A stretch of DNA of 9,695 bases from Promethearchaeota archaeon. GTDB lineage: Archaea > Asgardarchaeota > Lokiarchaeia > Sigynarchaeales > SOKP01. Each line of letters begins with the position of its first letter. Within the stretch, counting starts at the first letter, position 1. Both the position numbers and the translations under genes were made by a program. The notes beneath the pieces were generated by a model. It searched no databases, was not told the origin of the DNA, and worked only from the letters and a program-made list of their open reading frames with translations. The stretch lies in assembly GCA_016839425.1 (NCBI GenBank), contig JAEOUI010000423.1:1-9695 (forward strand), given 5' to 3'. Below, one piece after another: positions 1 to 4,998 of this stretch.

Positions 1-92
1 CAACATGTAGTTTATATGTAATAAATTAATGATTGGAAGCACTTAAATTTTATTAATAGACTCATTTCAACTACGATTAAATATCAATAAAT

Positions 93-100
93 AAAAAAAA
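93..100 (-). terminator. T-tract terminator after the five-helix membrane protein gene
   Basis: Eight A on the plus strand give a run of eight T on the minus strand, 7 nt after the stop codon of the gene ending at 108. Archaeal RNA polymerase stops at such T-tracts without a hairpin. The other minus-strand genes in this window have similar tracts, which supports the reading. Confidence 0.5.
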
Positions 101-107
101 GAATTGA

Positions 108-875
108 TTATTTTTTTATATCTTCTTCTGAAAGCAACGCTAATTCGGTCAATCCTTTTTTGAGATATTTTCCCTGCGATAAGAATTTTCCGTAAAAATA
201 ATACCCTGGTAAACTAAGAAAGGCAAAAATTATGGGAAATAAAGCTGAGAAGATAACATCGCTCATCCAATATGGTCTTTCATTCACAGTCGTAAAGAAA
301 TACACGATACTATAAAAAAAAATGATAGCGCTTATTCCCGAAAAACCTCGCAAAATCGATGAGTACCTGATATGAATCGGTTCAATTTCGTAAAGTTCGT
401 AACCAACTCGATCGTCGAACTTGTAATGCATCAACCCACTATCTTCCAATGCCCAACTGATTGCCCATAAGCCCGTAGTTATTGGTAATATTATTGCAGT
501 TACGGTGAATAATACGCCCAAGCTATATTGAGCAGGAATGCCTTGTATCTCGTAGCTTTCAGCCATCTCAGTGCCAAGGATCACATTTGGATCTATTATT
601 GGCAGGAGGAACGCTAAAAATCCAAGTATGAGTAGAAATATATACAGTACTCTAAGCAAGATTTTTTTTTTTTTAAACACGAATGAGGTTTTTAGAACAT
701 AACCGTTTTTGTATCTCCAAAAAACTTTATTTTTTATCTTTACAAACAAAGGTGCAAGAATTCTTGGCATTACAATTGCGGCTATGATTGATCCTATAAC
801 CGAGACGGCAATCATCACTACCGCATGCGTGCCCTCATCAAGACCCGTAAGACCGATAATGTCTTGCAAAATCAT
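108..875 (-). CDS. Five-helix integral membrane protein of unknown function
   Basis: I do not recognise a family for this 255-aa protein. Five hydrophobic segments are visible, at about residues 18-40, 73-95, 118-143, 174-195 and 206-228. A basic loop lies between the first two (residues 46-71, rich in K, R and F), with a polar segment at 144-172 and a charged C-terminal tail from 230. By the positive-inside rule the basic 46-71 loop is probably cytoplasmic. No catalytic motif, signal peptide or cysteine pair is seen. The ATG at 875 is preceded by an AGGA-containing Shine-Dalgarno-like stretch (884-887 on the minus strand), 8 nt away, which supports this start. It stands alone, divergent from the 7TM-RING gene across a 328-bp spacer, and ends at a T-tract. 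It could be a transporter subunit or a structural membrane protein; nothing here decides. Confidence 0.75.
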   Translation of the reverse strand: MILQDIIGLTGLDEGTHAVVMIAVSVIGSIIAAIVMPRILAPLFVKIKNKVFWRYKNGYVLKTSFVFKKKKILLRVLYIFLLILGFLAFLLPIIDPNVILGTEMAESYEIQGIPAQYSLGVLFTVTAIILPITTGLWAISWALEDSGLMHYKFDDRVGYELYEIEPIHIRYSSILRGFSGISAIIFFYSIVYFFTTVNERPYWMSDVIFSALFPIIFAFLSLPGYYFYGKFLSQGKYLKKGLTELALLSEEDIKK

Positions 876-936
876 TTAACTTTTCCTACTTTTTTGTTAA
901 ATAACATTGAATTGTTACTATCTTAATTTCTACTGG

Positions 937-945
937 TTTATAAAA
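937..945 (-). promoter_or_regulatory. TATA box for the gene starting at 875
   Basis: The minus strand reads TTTTATAAA, about 62-70 nt upstream of the ATG at 875. Transcription starting about 25 nt downstream would give a leader of roughly 40 nt, consistent with this gene having a Shine-Dalgarno-like AGGA while most genes in the window appear leaderless. Confidence 0.4.
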
Positions 946-1016
946 TTAACATTAAACCTCAACTTCTCGTGGATATAAATTCAAACAATAATCCCCTCTT
1001 ATCTTTTAACAGATGC

Positions 1017-1045
1017 TTTTTCAAAAGGACTTCTTATTTGAAAAA
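1017..1045. repeat. 9-bp inverted repeat with an 11-nt spacer
   Basis: The arms TTTTTCAAA (1017-1025) and TTTGAAAAA (1037-1045) are perfect reverse complements. They lie over 100 bp from either TATA box, so a classical operator role is uncertain. In DNA this rich in A and T a chance origin is possible. Confidence 0.3.
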
Positions 1046-1148
1046 ACCTAATGAAAATATAAAGAGTTTAAGAAATTAACAAATCATTATTCTTAGTTTA
1101 AAATATAATATCTAAGTATTTTCTTTTGACAAAAAGATCAAAACCTTT

Positions 1149-1158
1149 TTATATAAAA
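1149..1158 (+). promoter_or_regulatory. TATA box for the 7TM-RING-like gene
   Basis: The sequence TTATATAAAA is preceded by a purine-rich ATCAAAACC stretch that could serve as a BRE. It lies about 46-55 nt upstream of the ATG at 1204, which implies a leader of roughly 20-25 nt. No good Shine-Dalgarno sequence is seen before the ATG. Confidence 0.55.
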
Positions 1159-1203
1159 GAATGATAAAATATCAAAAGAGAATCAAAATACAAAAATATT
1201 ATC

Positions 1204-2238
1204 ATGTTATCTCCACTAAGTATTCTAGATGGCATTACATCTTCAGGTATTATTATTTCGTGCACGGTTATTGGAATTTATTCGCTTTATAAAGCTTGGG
1301 AGTTAAAGGCTCAACTCCTCCTTGCAACATCGTTTTGTATTATACTAACGGGTTTATTTTGGCTTGGACCATTTTTAGATTTTCTTAGCGTTCTCACAAC
1401 AGGGAGAAATTTAGAACCTATTTTTATGTACGGATTTTTAAGTTATTCCTGGATTGCCCCTGCGGCTATTTTTGCCGTATATTTAGGTGCAGAGATTTTA
1501 CTCCCGAGAAAAAAATGGACAATTGTAGGTTTTTATGGAATAATTGGAGTGATTTATCTTTTTTTATTATTCGTTGATTGGAATTACGCCATTAGTTTCA
1601 TACTTGAGAAACCCGGTGAGGATCTAATAGATCTCAGTTTTAACAGGTCTCACGCCTTATTTTTTGTAATAACATTTTATTTGGTTTCTAATCTAGTTTT
1701 TATAGCAATTGGATTCTTTCTTAAAGGAAGACAAACGAAAGGTCCCCTAAAAAAAAAATTCTATTATGTGTCAATTGCGTACTGGATTCTAAATATAACA
1801 GGAGCAATGGATATAATTCTCCCCGTTGGTCCAGCTATTGGTATTATTCGAGGATTCATGATGACCTACGCAATATGGATGTATTTTGGATTAAGACCGT
1901 CCACGGAAGAAATAGAAGATCAAGCACCTGAAATCCTACGATTAGTTGATGGATTAGGAATTGATTACATCAAACCTAACGATCTATCAGAAGAAGAAGT
2001 CGCCTTTTATCGGGATCAAACAATTTGCTTGGTATGTAAAAAACAACTGATTGGATTTTCAAATATCTTTATCTGTGGTGATTGTGGTTCTTTTTATTGC
2101 GAATCGTGTGCGAAAGCACTCATGACACTTGAAAACATGTGTTGGTCGTGTGATAATGCAATGGATAAGAATAGAAGAATAACACCTTTAGAGACAGACG
2201 AAGACAAGGAGATCGTGATAGAAGGTAAACAAAGATAA
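1204..2238 (+). CDS. Seven-helix membrane protein with a C-terminal RING-like zinc domain
   Basis: The 344-aa product has seven hydrophobic segments at about residues 11-29, 35-60, 75-100, 106-126, 148-173, 185-206 and 208-230. A polar linker (232-272) follows, then a compact eight-cysteine domain: C275-x2-C278-x12-C291-x2-C294-x4-C299-x2-C302-x10-C313-x2-C316. Eight ligands in four pairs fit a cross-brace zinc fold binding two Zn, close in spacing to C4C4 RING fingers such as CNOT4; two tandem zinc ribbons are the alternative. With an even number of loops between seven helices the two ends lie on opposite sides; a cytoplasmic tail would put the N-terminus outside, as in GPCR-like proteins. 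A membrane-bound sensor or a membrane E3 ligase would both fit, but no ubiquitin, E1 or E2 gene is in the window. It has its own TATA box and a 110-bp gap to the next gene. Confidence 0.8.
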   Translation: MLSPLSILDGITSSGIIISCTVIGIYSLYKAWELKAQLLLATSFCIILTGLFWLGPFLDFLSVLTTGRNLEPIFMYGFLSYSWIAPAAIFAVYLGAEILLPRKKWTIVGFYGIIGVIYLFLLFVDWNYAISFILEKPGEDLIDLSFNRSHALFFVITFYLVSNLVFIAIGFFLKGRQTKGPLKKKFYYVSIAYWILNITGAMDIILPVGPAIGIIRGFMMTYAIWMYFGLRPSTEEIEDQAPEILRLVDGLGIDYIKPNDLSEEEVAFYRDQTICLVCKKQLIGFSNIFICGDCGSFYCESCAKALMTLENMCWSCDNAMDKNRRITPLETDEDKEIVIEGKQR

Positions 2239-2318
2239 TATTAGATGCAATTTTAATATAATTACATTTCAACAACAATAGTATTATTAAATCTTGAAGA
2301 TTATGTAAACCATCGTTA

Positions 2319-2326
2319 TTTTATAA
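2319..2326 (+). promoter_or_regulatory. TATA box for the triple zinc-ribbon gene, leaderless spacing
   Basis: TTTTATAA is centred about 27 nt upstream of the ATG at 2349. That is the archaeal TATA-to-transcription-start distance, so the mRNA probably begins at or next to the start codon. No Shine-Dalgarno sequence is present, which agrees. Confidence 0.5.
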
Positions 2327-2348
2327 TTATGTTAATATTTATCAAAAT

Positions 2349-2837
2349 ATGCCAAACATTCAAAAAAAGACCAAGATGCGGTTGTGGGCATTAATTTTGG
2401 CCGTGTCCATTATCGTGGTCGTTGCCGATGCGATTTTTTTACGAGAAACATGGTGGGCCTGGTTAATCGTGCTTGTGCTCGTGATGATTGGGTGTGTTTT
2501 CTCGTTTTCAGGTTATTTTTTCGTTCCTAAAAAGCACTGCCCTCGATGTAATACCGAAGTCCCCTCTCAATACACTCAAAACTGCCCGAAGTGCGGATTG
2601 AAACTCGTGACGAGATGCATGGATTGTGGGAAGTATATTTCCGTTTATCAATACGGAAAACCTTCGAAGTATTGCAACCAATGCGGTCTCGAATTGGATT
2701 TGAAGGAGGTTCAAATCGAAGTAATCGAAAATCCTTATGTGAGTGATAAAAAGATCCGCTTTTGCCCGAACTGTGGCGTGAACATCGAGGAAGACAACTT
2801 GAGGTTTTGTGCTCTTTGTGGGACTAAGATTTATTAA
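2349..2837 (+). CDS. Membrane-anchored protein with three zinc ribbons
   Basis: The 162-aa product begins with two hydrophobic helices (about residues 11-30 and 36-58), separated by a short charged, tryptophan-containing turn. The hydrophilic remainder is built from six CxxC knuckles that pair into three zinc ribbons: C64/C67 with C79/C82, C90/C93 with C109/C112, and C139/C142 with C154/C157. The last ribbon ends the protein, as in many double-zinc-ribbon (DZANK-type) proteins. The helical hairpin would place all three ribbons on one face of the membrane, most likely cytoplasmic, as a docking platform for protein or nucleic acid; this is inference, and no enzyme motif is present. It follows the 7TM-RING gene in the same direction but has its own TATA box, so the two may be functionally linked without forming an operon. 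Its codons are richer in G and C than those of the gene upstream. Confidence 0.8.
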   Translation: MPNIQKKTKMRLWALILAVSIIVVVADAIFLRETWWAWLIVLVLVMIGCVFSFSGYFFVPKKHCPRCNTEVPSQYTQNCPKCGLKLVTRCMDCGKYISVYQYGKPSKYCNQCGLELDLKEVQIEVIENPYVSDKKIRFCPNCGVNIEEDNLRFCALCGTKIY

Positions 2838-2840
2838 TTC

Positions 2841-2846
2841 TTTTTT
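2841..2846 (+). terminator. T-tract terminator after the triple zinc-ribbon gene
   Basis: Six T lie 3 nt after the stop codon at 2835-2837, in a non-coding stretch. This matches the usual archaeal T-tract termination signal. Confidence 0.4.
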
Positions 2847-3132
2847 AACCTTATTATAAAATCTATTGAAAATCTAAATAAGAGAGAAAATAATAATTTG
2901 TTCTAATATTTTTGAAAATCATAGATTAGGGCTATTTAATTAGGGAACTAAAAAAAGAAAAAAGACTTTAAACAATATAATTGTCTCCTATAATATTTCC
3001 AGGGGTATTTTGTAAATGAGCTAATTCCTTACTATTCAGATAATATGGTGCTTGCTTGTTAGTGGATCACAATCTTCTACTTTTCTTGTATTCTTGTATG
3101 ATTTTATAAATTGGTTTTATTTTTTATTAAGG

Positions 3133-3140
3133 AAGGAGGT
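3133..3140 (+). promoter_or_regulatory. Isolated strong Shine-Dalgarno sequence before a 12-codon ORF
   Basis: AAGGAGGT is the best match to the archaeal anti-Shine-Dalgarno sequence in the window. A TATA-like TTTTATAA lies about 25-30 nt upstream (3102-3109). The only ORF in reach starts at GTG 3153 and encodes 11 residues, ending at TAA 3186-3188, just short of the tRNA-Trp gene on the other strand. It may be a decayed gene start or a very short peptide. The GTG spacing of 12 nt is long. Confidence 0.25.
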
Positions 3141-3186
3141 TCGAATAAAAAGGTGTTTAAAGAACAAAGATTATTAATTATGCAAT

Positions 3187-3193
3187 AAAAAAA
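3187..3193 (-). terminator. T-tract terminator of tRNA-Trp
   Basis: Seven T on the minus strand begin 1 nt after the discriminator base at 3195, as expected for termination of an archaeal tRNA transcript. CCA is not encoded. Confidence 0.6.
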
Positions 3194-3238
3194 GTGGGGA
3201 TGGCCGGATTTGAACCGACGGCCAACAAGTCTGGAGCC

Positions 3239-3267
3239 TTACAGTCGGAATTATAATAAGTTCCGAT
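3239..3267 (-). other. tRNA-Trp intron 2, between positions 29 and 30
   Basis: This 29-nt intron carries a 6-bp hairpin, TCGGAA (3261-3266) with TTCCGA (3245-3250) around a 10-nt loop. The bulge-helix-bulge is exon GCGG (3270-3273) paired with intron CTGT (3241-3244) through two Watson-Crick and two G-U pairs. Its bulges are CA^A and AA^G. Sliding the junction by one base still gives a pairable stem (GCAAG/CTTGT), but only this cut has both bulges of three with cleavage after the second base. Confidence 0.65.
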
Positions 3268-3282
3268 TGCCGCGATACCGGG

Positions 3283-3312
3283 TTGCGATTAAGCTTAGAG
3301 TTTAAGCAAAAT
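3283..3312 (-). other. tRNA-Trp intron 1, in the D-loop between 15 and 16
   Basis: This 30-nt intron forms a hairpin with stem GCTTA/TAAGC around loop AACTC. The bulge-helix-bulge central helix is exon GCGA (3315-3318) paired with TCGC at the intron's 3' end (3285-3288). Its bulges are AG^A and AA^C, and TT/AA pairs continue inward. Without its removal the D-loop would be 39 nt. Confidence 0.7.
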
Positions 3313-3343
3313 CTTCGCCACATCCCCGGAAGATTTTTTTTTT

Positions 3344-3356
3344 CTTTTAAGTAAAA
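3344..3356 (-). promoter_or_regulatory. TATA box of tRNA-Trp
   Basis: The minus strand reads TTTTACTTAAAAG, centred about 23-27 nt upstream of tRNA base 1 (3327). This is the spacing expected if transcription starts at or next to the mature 5' end. Confidence 0.4.
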
Positions 3357-3487
3357 TCGAATCAATCTTTTTTACTTTGTATGATAAAAAATTATCCCAT
3401 TTTTTTATAGTTTTCCTAATTAATGATATTATAAAAAAGAGCTTTACTATTCGTTGTTATTCCTAAAATCTTTTCTTCATAATAAAT

Positions 3488-3494
3488 AAAAAAA
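3488..3494 (-). terminator. T-tract terminator after the 65-aa zinc-ribbon gene
   Basis: Seven T on the minus strand lie 24 nt after the stop codon of the gene ending at 3519. The type matches the other minus-strand gene ends here. Confidence 0.4.
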
Positions 3495-3518
3495 GTATTT
3501 TAAAATATGGTTCGCAAA

Positions 3519-3716
3519 TTAGATTGGTTGACCACATTGATCGCAAAATTTCGCATTTTCATCATTTAAAGTATCGCACGCTCGACACCTGATTTTAATT
3601 ACTTGTTCTTTATTGCTGTCGGTATCAAATTTAATTCCACCAGCATATATGACTGTTTCATCATCTTCCAGTGCGAGCGCGATGTATTGATTTACCTTAA
3701 ATTCTTTTTCTCTCAT
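3519..3716 (-). CDS. Small protein with a C-terminal zinc ribbon
   Basis: This is a 65-aa protein. Residues 1-40 form a short, probably beta-rich segment (FKVNQYIALALEDDETVIYA), and residues 44-61 a single zinc ribbon: C44-x2-C47-x10-C58-x2-C61, with the CxxCGxxI ending typical of such ribbons. The N-terminal pattern, a charged start then KVNxYIxLxLE followed by a TxIY strand, reminds me of the opening segment of many uncharacterised Lokiarchaeal proteins; this is from memory and unverified. The function is unknown; an adaptor or nucleic-acid-binding role would fit the ribbon. It stands alone on the minus strand between tRNA-Trp and the 82-aa gene, with about 200 bp of non-coding DNA on either side, and ends at a T-tract. 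Upstream TATA candidates are weak and no Shine-Dalgarno sequence is clear. Confidence 0.65.
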   Translation of the reverse strand: MREKEFKVNQYIALALEDDETVIYAGGIKFDTDSNKEQVIKIRCRACDTLNDENAKFCDQCGQPI

Positions 3717-3891
3717 TGTTTATTTATTAAAGGTTCTTTAATTCCTCATTAGCTTTAACTCTTAGTACACGATTTAAGTACTTAGATAAATATCAAACTA
3801 AAATCGCTGAAAAATTTTTTTATCTAGCAAGATTAATACATTGCCCCATAGATATTGTTAAAATGATTGAATATCAAATAAGCGTGTTTTG

Positions 3892-3899
3892 AAAAAAAA
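3892..3899 (-). terminator. T-tract terminator after the 82-aa gene
   Basis: Eight T on the minus strand lie 15 nt after the stop codon of the gene ending at 3915. Confidence 0.5.
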
Positions 3900-3914
3900 G
3901 CTTTATAACTAAAA

Positions 3915-4163
3915 CTAAAAATTTAGAGGGAGTTCCTTCTTAGGAGTGAGACTAAGTTCGTTTACTATAGTCATTCGCTTGACAATCTTCCTGACCTTAG
4001 TTTTTACATCAATTTCATGAATCTCGACCACTCCTTCGTCCCCCTCGTTCACATAATCAAGTATTTCTCTCAGAACTTCTTCCATTGAATATCTCGTGAT
4101 CTTCCATTTTCTGGCGTTCTTACCAAAAAAAATTGCTTTGTATGATTTCTTATATAGTTCCAT
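3915..4163 (-). CDS. Small uncharacterised basic protein, 82 aa
   Basis: I do not recognise this protein. It is soluble, with a basic N-terminal third (residues 1-24, many K and R), a predicted helix at about 25-40 (SMEEVLREILDYV) and two predicted strands (VVEIHEIDV, IVKRMTIVN) in the second half, followed by a short proline-containing tail. This suggests a small alpha/beta domain. There are no cysteines, membrane segments or catalytic motifs. A TATA-like AAATATAG on the minus strand (4191-4198), about 28-35 nt upstream of the ATG, and a T-tract just after the stop bracket it as an independent transcription unit. That, together with ordinary codon use, is the main reason to accept it as a real gene. 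Confidence 0.6.
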   Translation of the reverse strand: MELYKKSYKAIFFGKNARKWKITRYSMEEVLREILDYVNEGDEGVVEIHEIDVKTKVRKIVKRMTIVNELSLTPKKELPLNF

Positions 4164-4190
4164 GCTATTGATGTGTTAAAAGTGTATTTT

Positions 4191-4198
4191 CTATATTT
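4191..4198 (-). promoter_or_regulatory. TATA box for the 82-aa gene
   Basis: The minus strand reads AAATATAG, 28-35 nt upstream of the ATG at 4163. It implies a leader of only a few nucleotides. No Shine-Dalgarno sequence is seen. Confidence 0.4.
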
Positions 4199-4231
4199 GT
4201 AACTCATTCGCGTCTATTTAAAGGGATCTGG

Positions 4232-4238
4232 TATAAAA
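4232..4238 (+). promoter_or_regulatory. TATA box in the gap upstream of a possible 44-aa ORF
   Basis: TATAAAA sits in GGTATAAAAGTG, a near-consensus archaeal TATA box. A start of transcription near 4260 would precede the ATG at 4277 by about 15 nt, across a pyrimidine-rich run. It may instead drive a small RNA. Confidence 0.4.
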
Positions 4239-4276
4239 GTGCAATAGTTTTCTTCGTTTTTTTTCTTTTAATTAAA

Positions 4277-4411
4277 ATGACTTTCAAAGAAGATCATCGT
4301 GGGATGGAAAATGTGAATTATTCGATTTTAATGCCCATTTTTAAAGATTTTTGGATTTTTAAAAAGCCTGTTATTTTTGAATATAAACGAAGGCTTAATT
4401 CAAGAGTTTAG
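4277..4411 (+). CDS. Possible small protein, 44 aa
   Basis: An ATG at 4277 opens 44 codons ending at TAG 4409-4411. The predicted peptide has a charged start (MTFKEDHRGMENV), an aromatic and hydrophobic middle (ILMPIFKDFWIF) and a basic end (YKRRLNSRV). It matches no family I know. In favour: a near-consensus TATA box about 40 nt upstream and an otherwise unexplained 236-bp gap. Against: its small size, no Shine-Dalgarno sequence, and a 3' end that overlaps the last codons of the convergent OsmC-family gene by 12 nt. An untranslated RNA from the same promoter is an equal alternative. Confidence 0.3.
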   Translation: MTFKEDHRGMENVNYSILMPIFKDFWIFKKPVIFEYKRRLNSRV

Positions 4412-4939
4412 AACGATCTCTTCAGAAAATCTTTTCGGACTCACGAGGGAACCTCTAACAGGACAATTTTTTTCTACTTTCTTGAGAACTTGTTTGATCT
4501 TTCGGATGTTTTCGTCCGATTGAATGAACCATATGATCTTATAATCGTAAAATCCGGGAGATGGCGCATTTTTAAGGTTTAAAACGGCTCGCTTGTCGTA
4601 AGTTGCCTCAACCTTGACTTTCAGCGATTTAATTTCGAGATTAGCAAAAGTAAAATACAGCAACGCAGAAATTTGGAGGCAATTGTTAAAAGACGCGAGT
4701 AATTGGTTCATAGCCGTGGCAATCGTGCCTGATCCACCCAATTCTCTCGGTGCATCGCATTCAATCGAAATATCTCCGATTTTTGTTCGAACATGAAGAT
4801 TTTCAACCTGTTCTGTCTCGGCCACCATTTTTGAAATGTAAAGTTTATCCCCCTCTTCTGTGAATTTGTATTTATTCATACTATCGAGTCGATTCTTGTA
4901 GGCGGTAACAATTTCTTCACTTATCAACCTCTTGCTCAT
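4400..4939 (-). CDS. OsmC/Ohr-family thiol peroxidase-like protein
   Basis: OsmC/Ohr proteins are cytosolic dimers that reduce organic hydroperoxides with a reactive cysteine. Numbering from the ATG at 4954, the hallmarks are visible: the ELGGSG segment with the conserved Glu (E71), a helix carrying the peroxidatic Cys (C92, in NNCLQIS), and the second Cys (C164) in the typical CPVRGSL context. An additional Cys (C66) lies just before E71. The fold order, N-terminal strands, long central helix with C92, then strands and the helix with C164, matches the family; about 180 aa is slightly long because of an N-terminal extension of about 40 residues. I prefer the ATG at 4939 (MSKRL..., 179 aa) over 4954 because the palindromic TATA at 4958-4969 lies only 3 nt from 4954 but at leaderless distance from 4939. 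It is divergent from proS. Substrate and thiol partner are unknown. Confidence 0.8.
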   Translation of the reverse strand: MSKRLISEEIVTAYKNRLDSMNKYKFTEEGDKLYISKMVAETEQVENLHVRTKIGDISIECDAPRELGGSGTIATAMNQLLASFNNCLQISALLYFTFANLEIKSLKVKVEATYDKRAVLNLKNAPSPGFYDYKIIWFIQSDENIRKIKQVLKKVEKNCPVRGSLVSPKRFSEEIVLNS

Positions 4940-4957
4940 GTTTAGCATAGTCATGCG

Positions 4958-4969
4958 TTAAATATTTAA
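4958..4969. promoter_or_regulatory. Palindromic TATA element between the OsmC-family gene and proS
   Basis: TTAAATATTTAA is a perfect 12-bp palindrome and the only TATA-like sequence in the short divergent spacer. Its centre is about 25 nt from the minus-strand ATG at 4939 and about 35 nt from the plus-strand ATG at 4999. One element could therefore seat TBP in either orientation and serve both genes. Confidence 0.5.
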
Positions 4970-4998
4970 TTTTGGATTAATTTTCAATAGTGATTACA

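Larger units (their letters stand above)
876..1203. other. Divergent intergenic region between two membrane protein genes
   Basis: This 328-bp AT-rich spacer holds no credible ORF. It contains a TATA box for each flanking gene (937-945 minus, 1149-1158 plus). Near its middle is a 9-bp perfect inverted repeat, with arms at 1017-1025 and 1037-1045 and an 11-nt spacer, which could be an operator or a hairpin. Nothing else recognisable is seen. Confidence 0.5.
2838..3194. other. Non-coding stretch between the zinc-ribbon gene and tRNA-Trp
   Basis: This AT-rich region of about 357 bp has no ORF of useful length. It holds the T-tract at 2841-2846. Near its right end is an isolated TATA-like TTTTATAA (3102-3109) followed by a strong Shine-Dalgarno sequence (3133-3140) and a 12-codon ORF beginning with GTG (3153-3188). 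The middle part, about 2850-3100, shows no structure I can name; an undetected small RNA cannot be excluded. Confidence 0.5.
3195..3327 (-). tRNA. trnW: tRNA-Trp (CCA) with two introns
   Basis: Read on the minus strand, the 7-bp acceptor stem GGGGATG/CATCCCC is perfect. The T-arm is GTCGG-TTCAAAT-CCGGC and the discriminator is A. The anticodon loop CTCCAGA (3230-3236) has U33, anticodon CCA at 3232-3234 and purine 37. The gene is 133 nt and folds as a normal tRNA only after removal of a 30-nt D-loop intron (3283-3312) and a 29-nt anticodon-stem intron (3239-3267). The mature molecule is then 74 nt. Its D-stem is GCGA/TCGC with D-loop AGCCCGGTA, which restores the G18G19 pair, and its anticodon stem is GCAGG/CTTGT with two G-U pairs. 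Each intron is framed by a bulge-helix-bulge with 3-nt bulges. There is no intron at the usual archaeal tRNA-Trp site 37/38. Structure and identity are read by eye; identity is firm from the anticodon and the GGGG acceptor start. Confidence 0.85.

Noticed and set aside
3239..3312. Box C/D guide RNA inside the tRNA-Trp introns
   Set aside because: Both introns are about 30 nt and contain no RUGAUGA and CUGA pair; they are too short for a guide.
3276..3314. D-stem formed with the first TCGC (3285-3288) and only one intron
   Set aside because: That fold leaves a 26-nt D-loop without G18G19 and makes the anticodon stem harder to close. The second TCGC gives a canonical D-loop and a coherent splicing motif.
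3195..3327. Reading the locus as tRNA-Tyr (GTA in CTGTAAG) or as a type II tRNA with a long variable arm
   Set aside because: The flanks of GTA do not form a 5-bp anticodon stem, and CTGTAAG belongs to intron 2. The apparent variable-arm hairpin TCGGAA/TTCCGA lies 5' of the anticodon, inside intron 2.
3540..3580. ATGATGA box C-like sequence on the minus strand within the 65-aa gene
   Set aside because: No CTGA box D follows at a suitable distance, and the sequence is coding.
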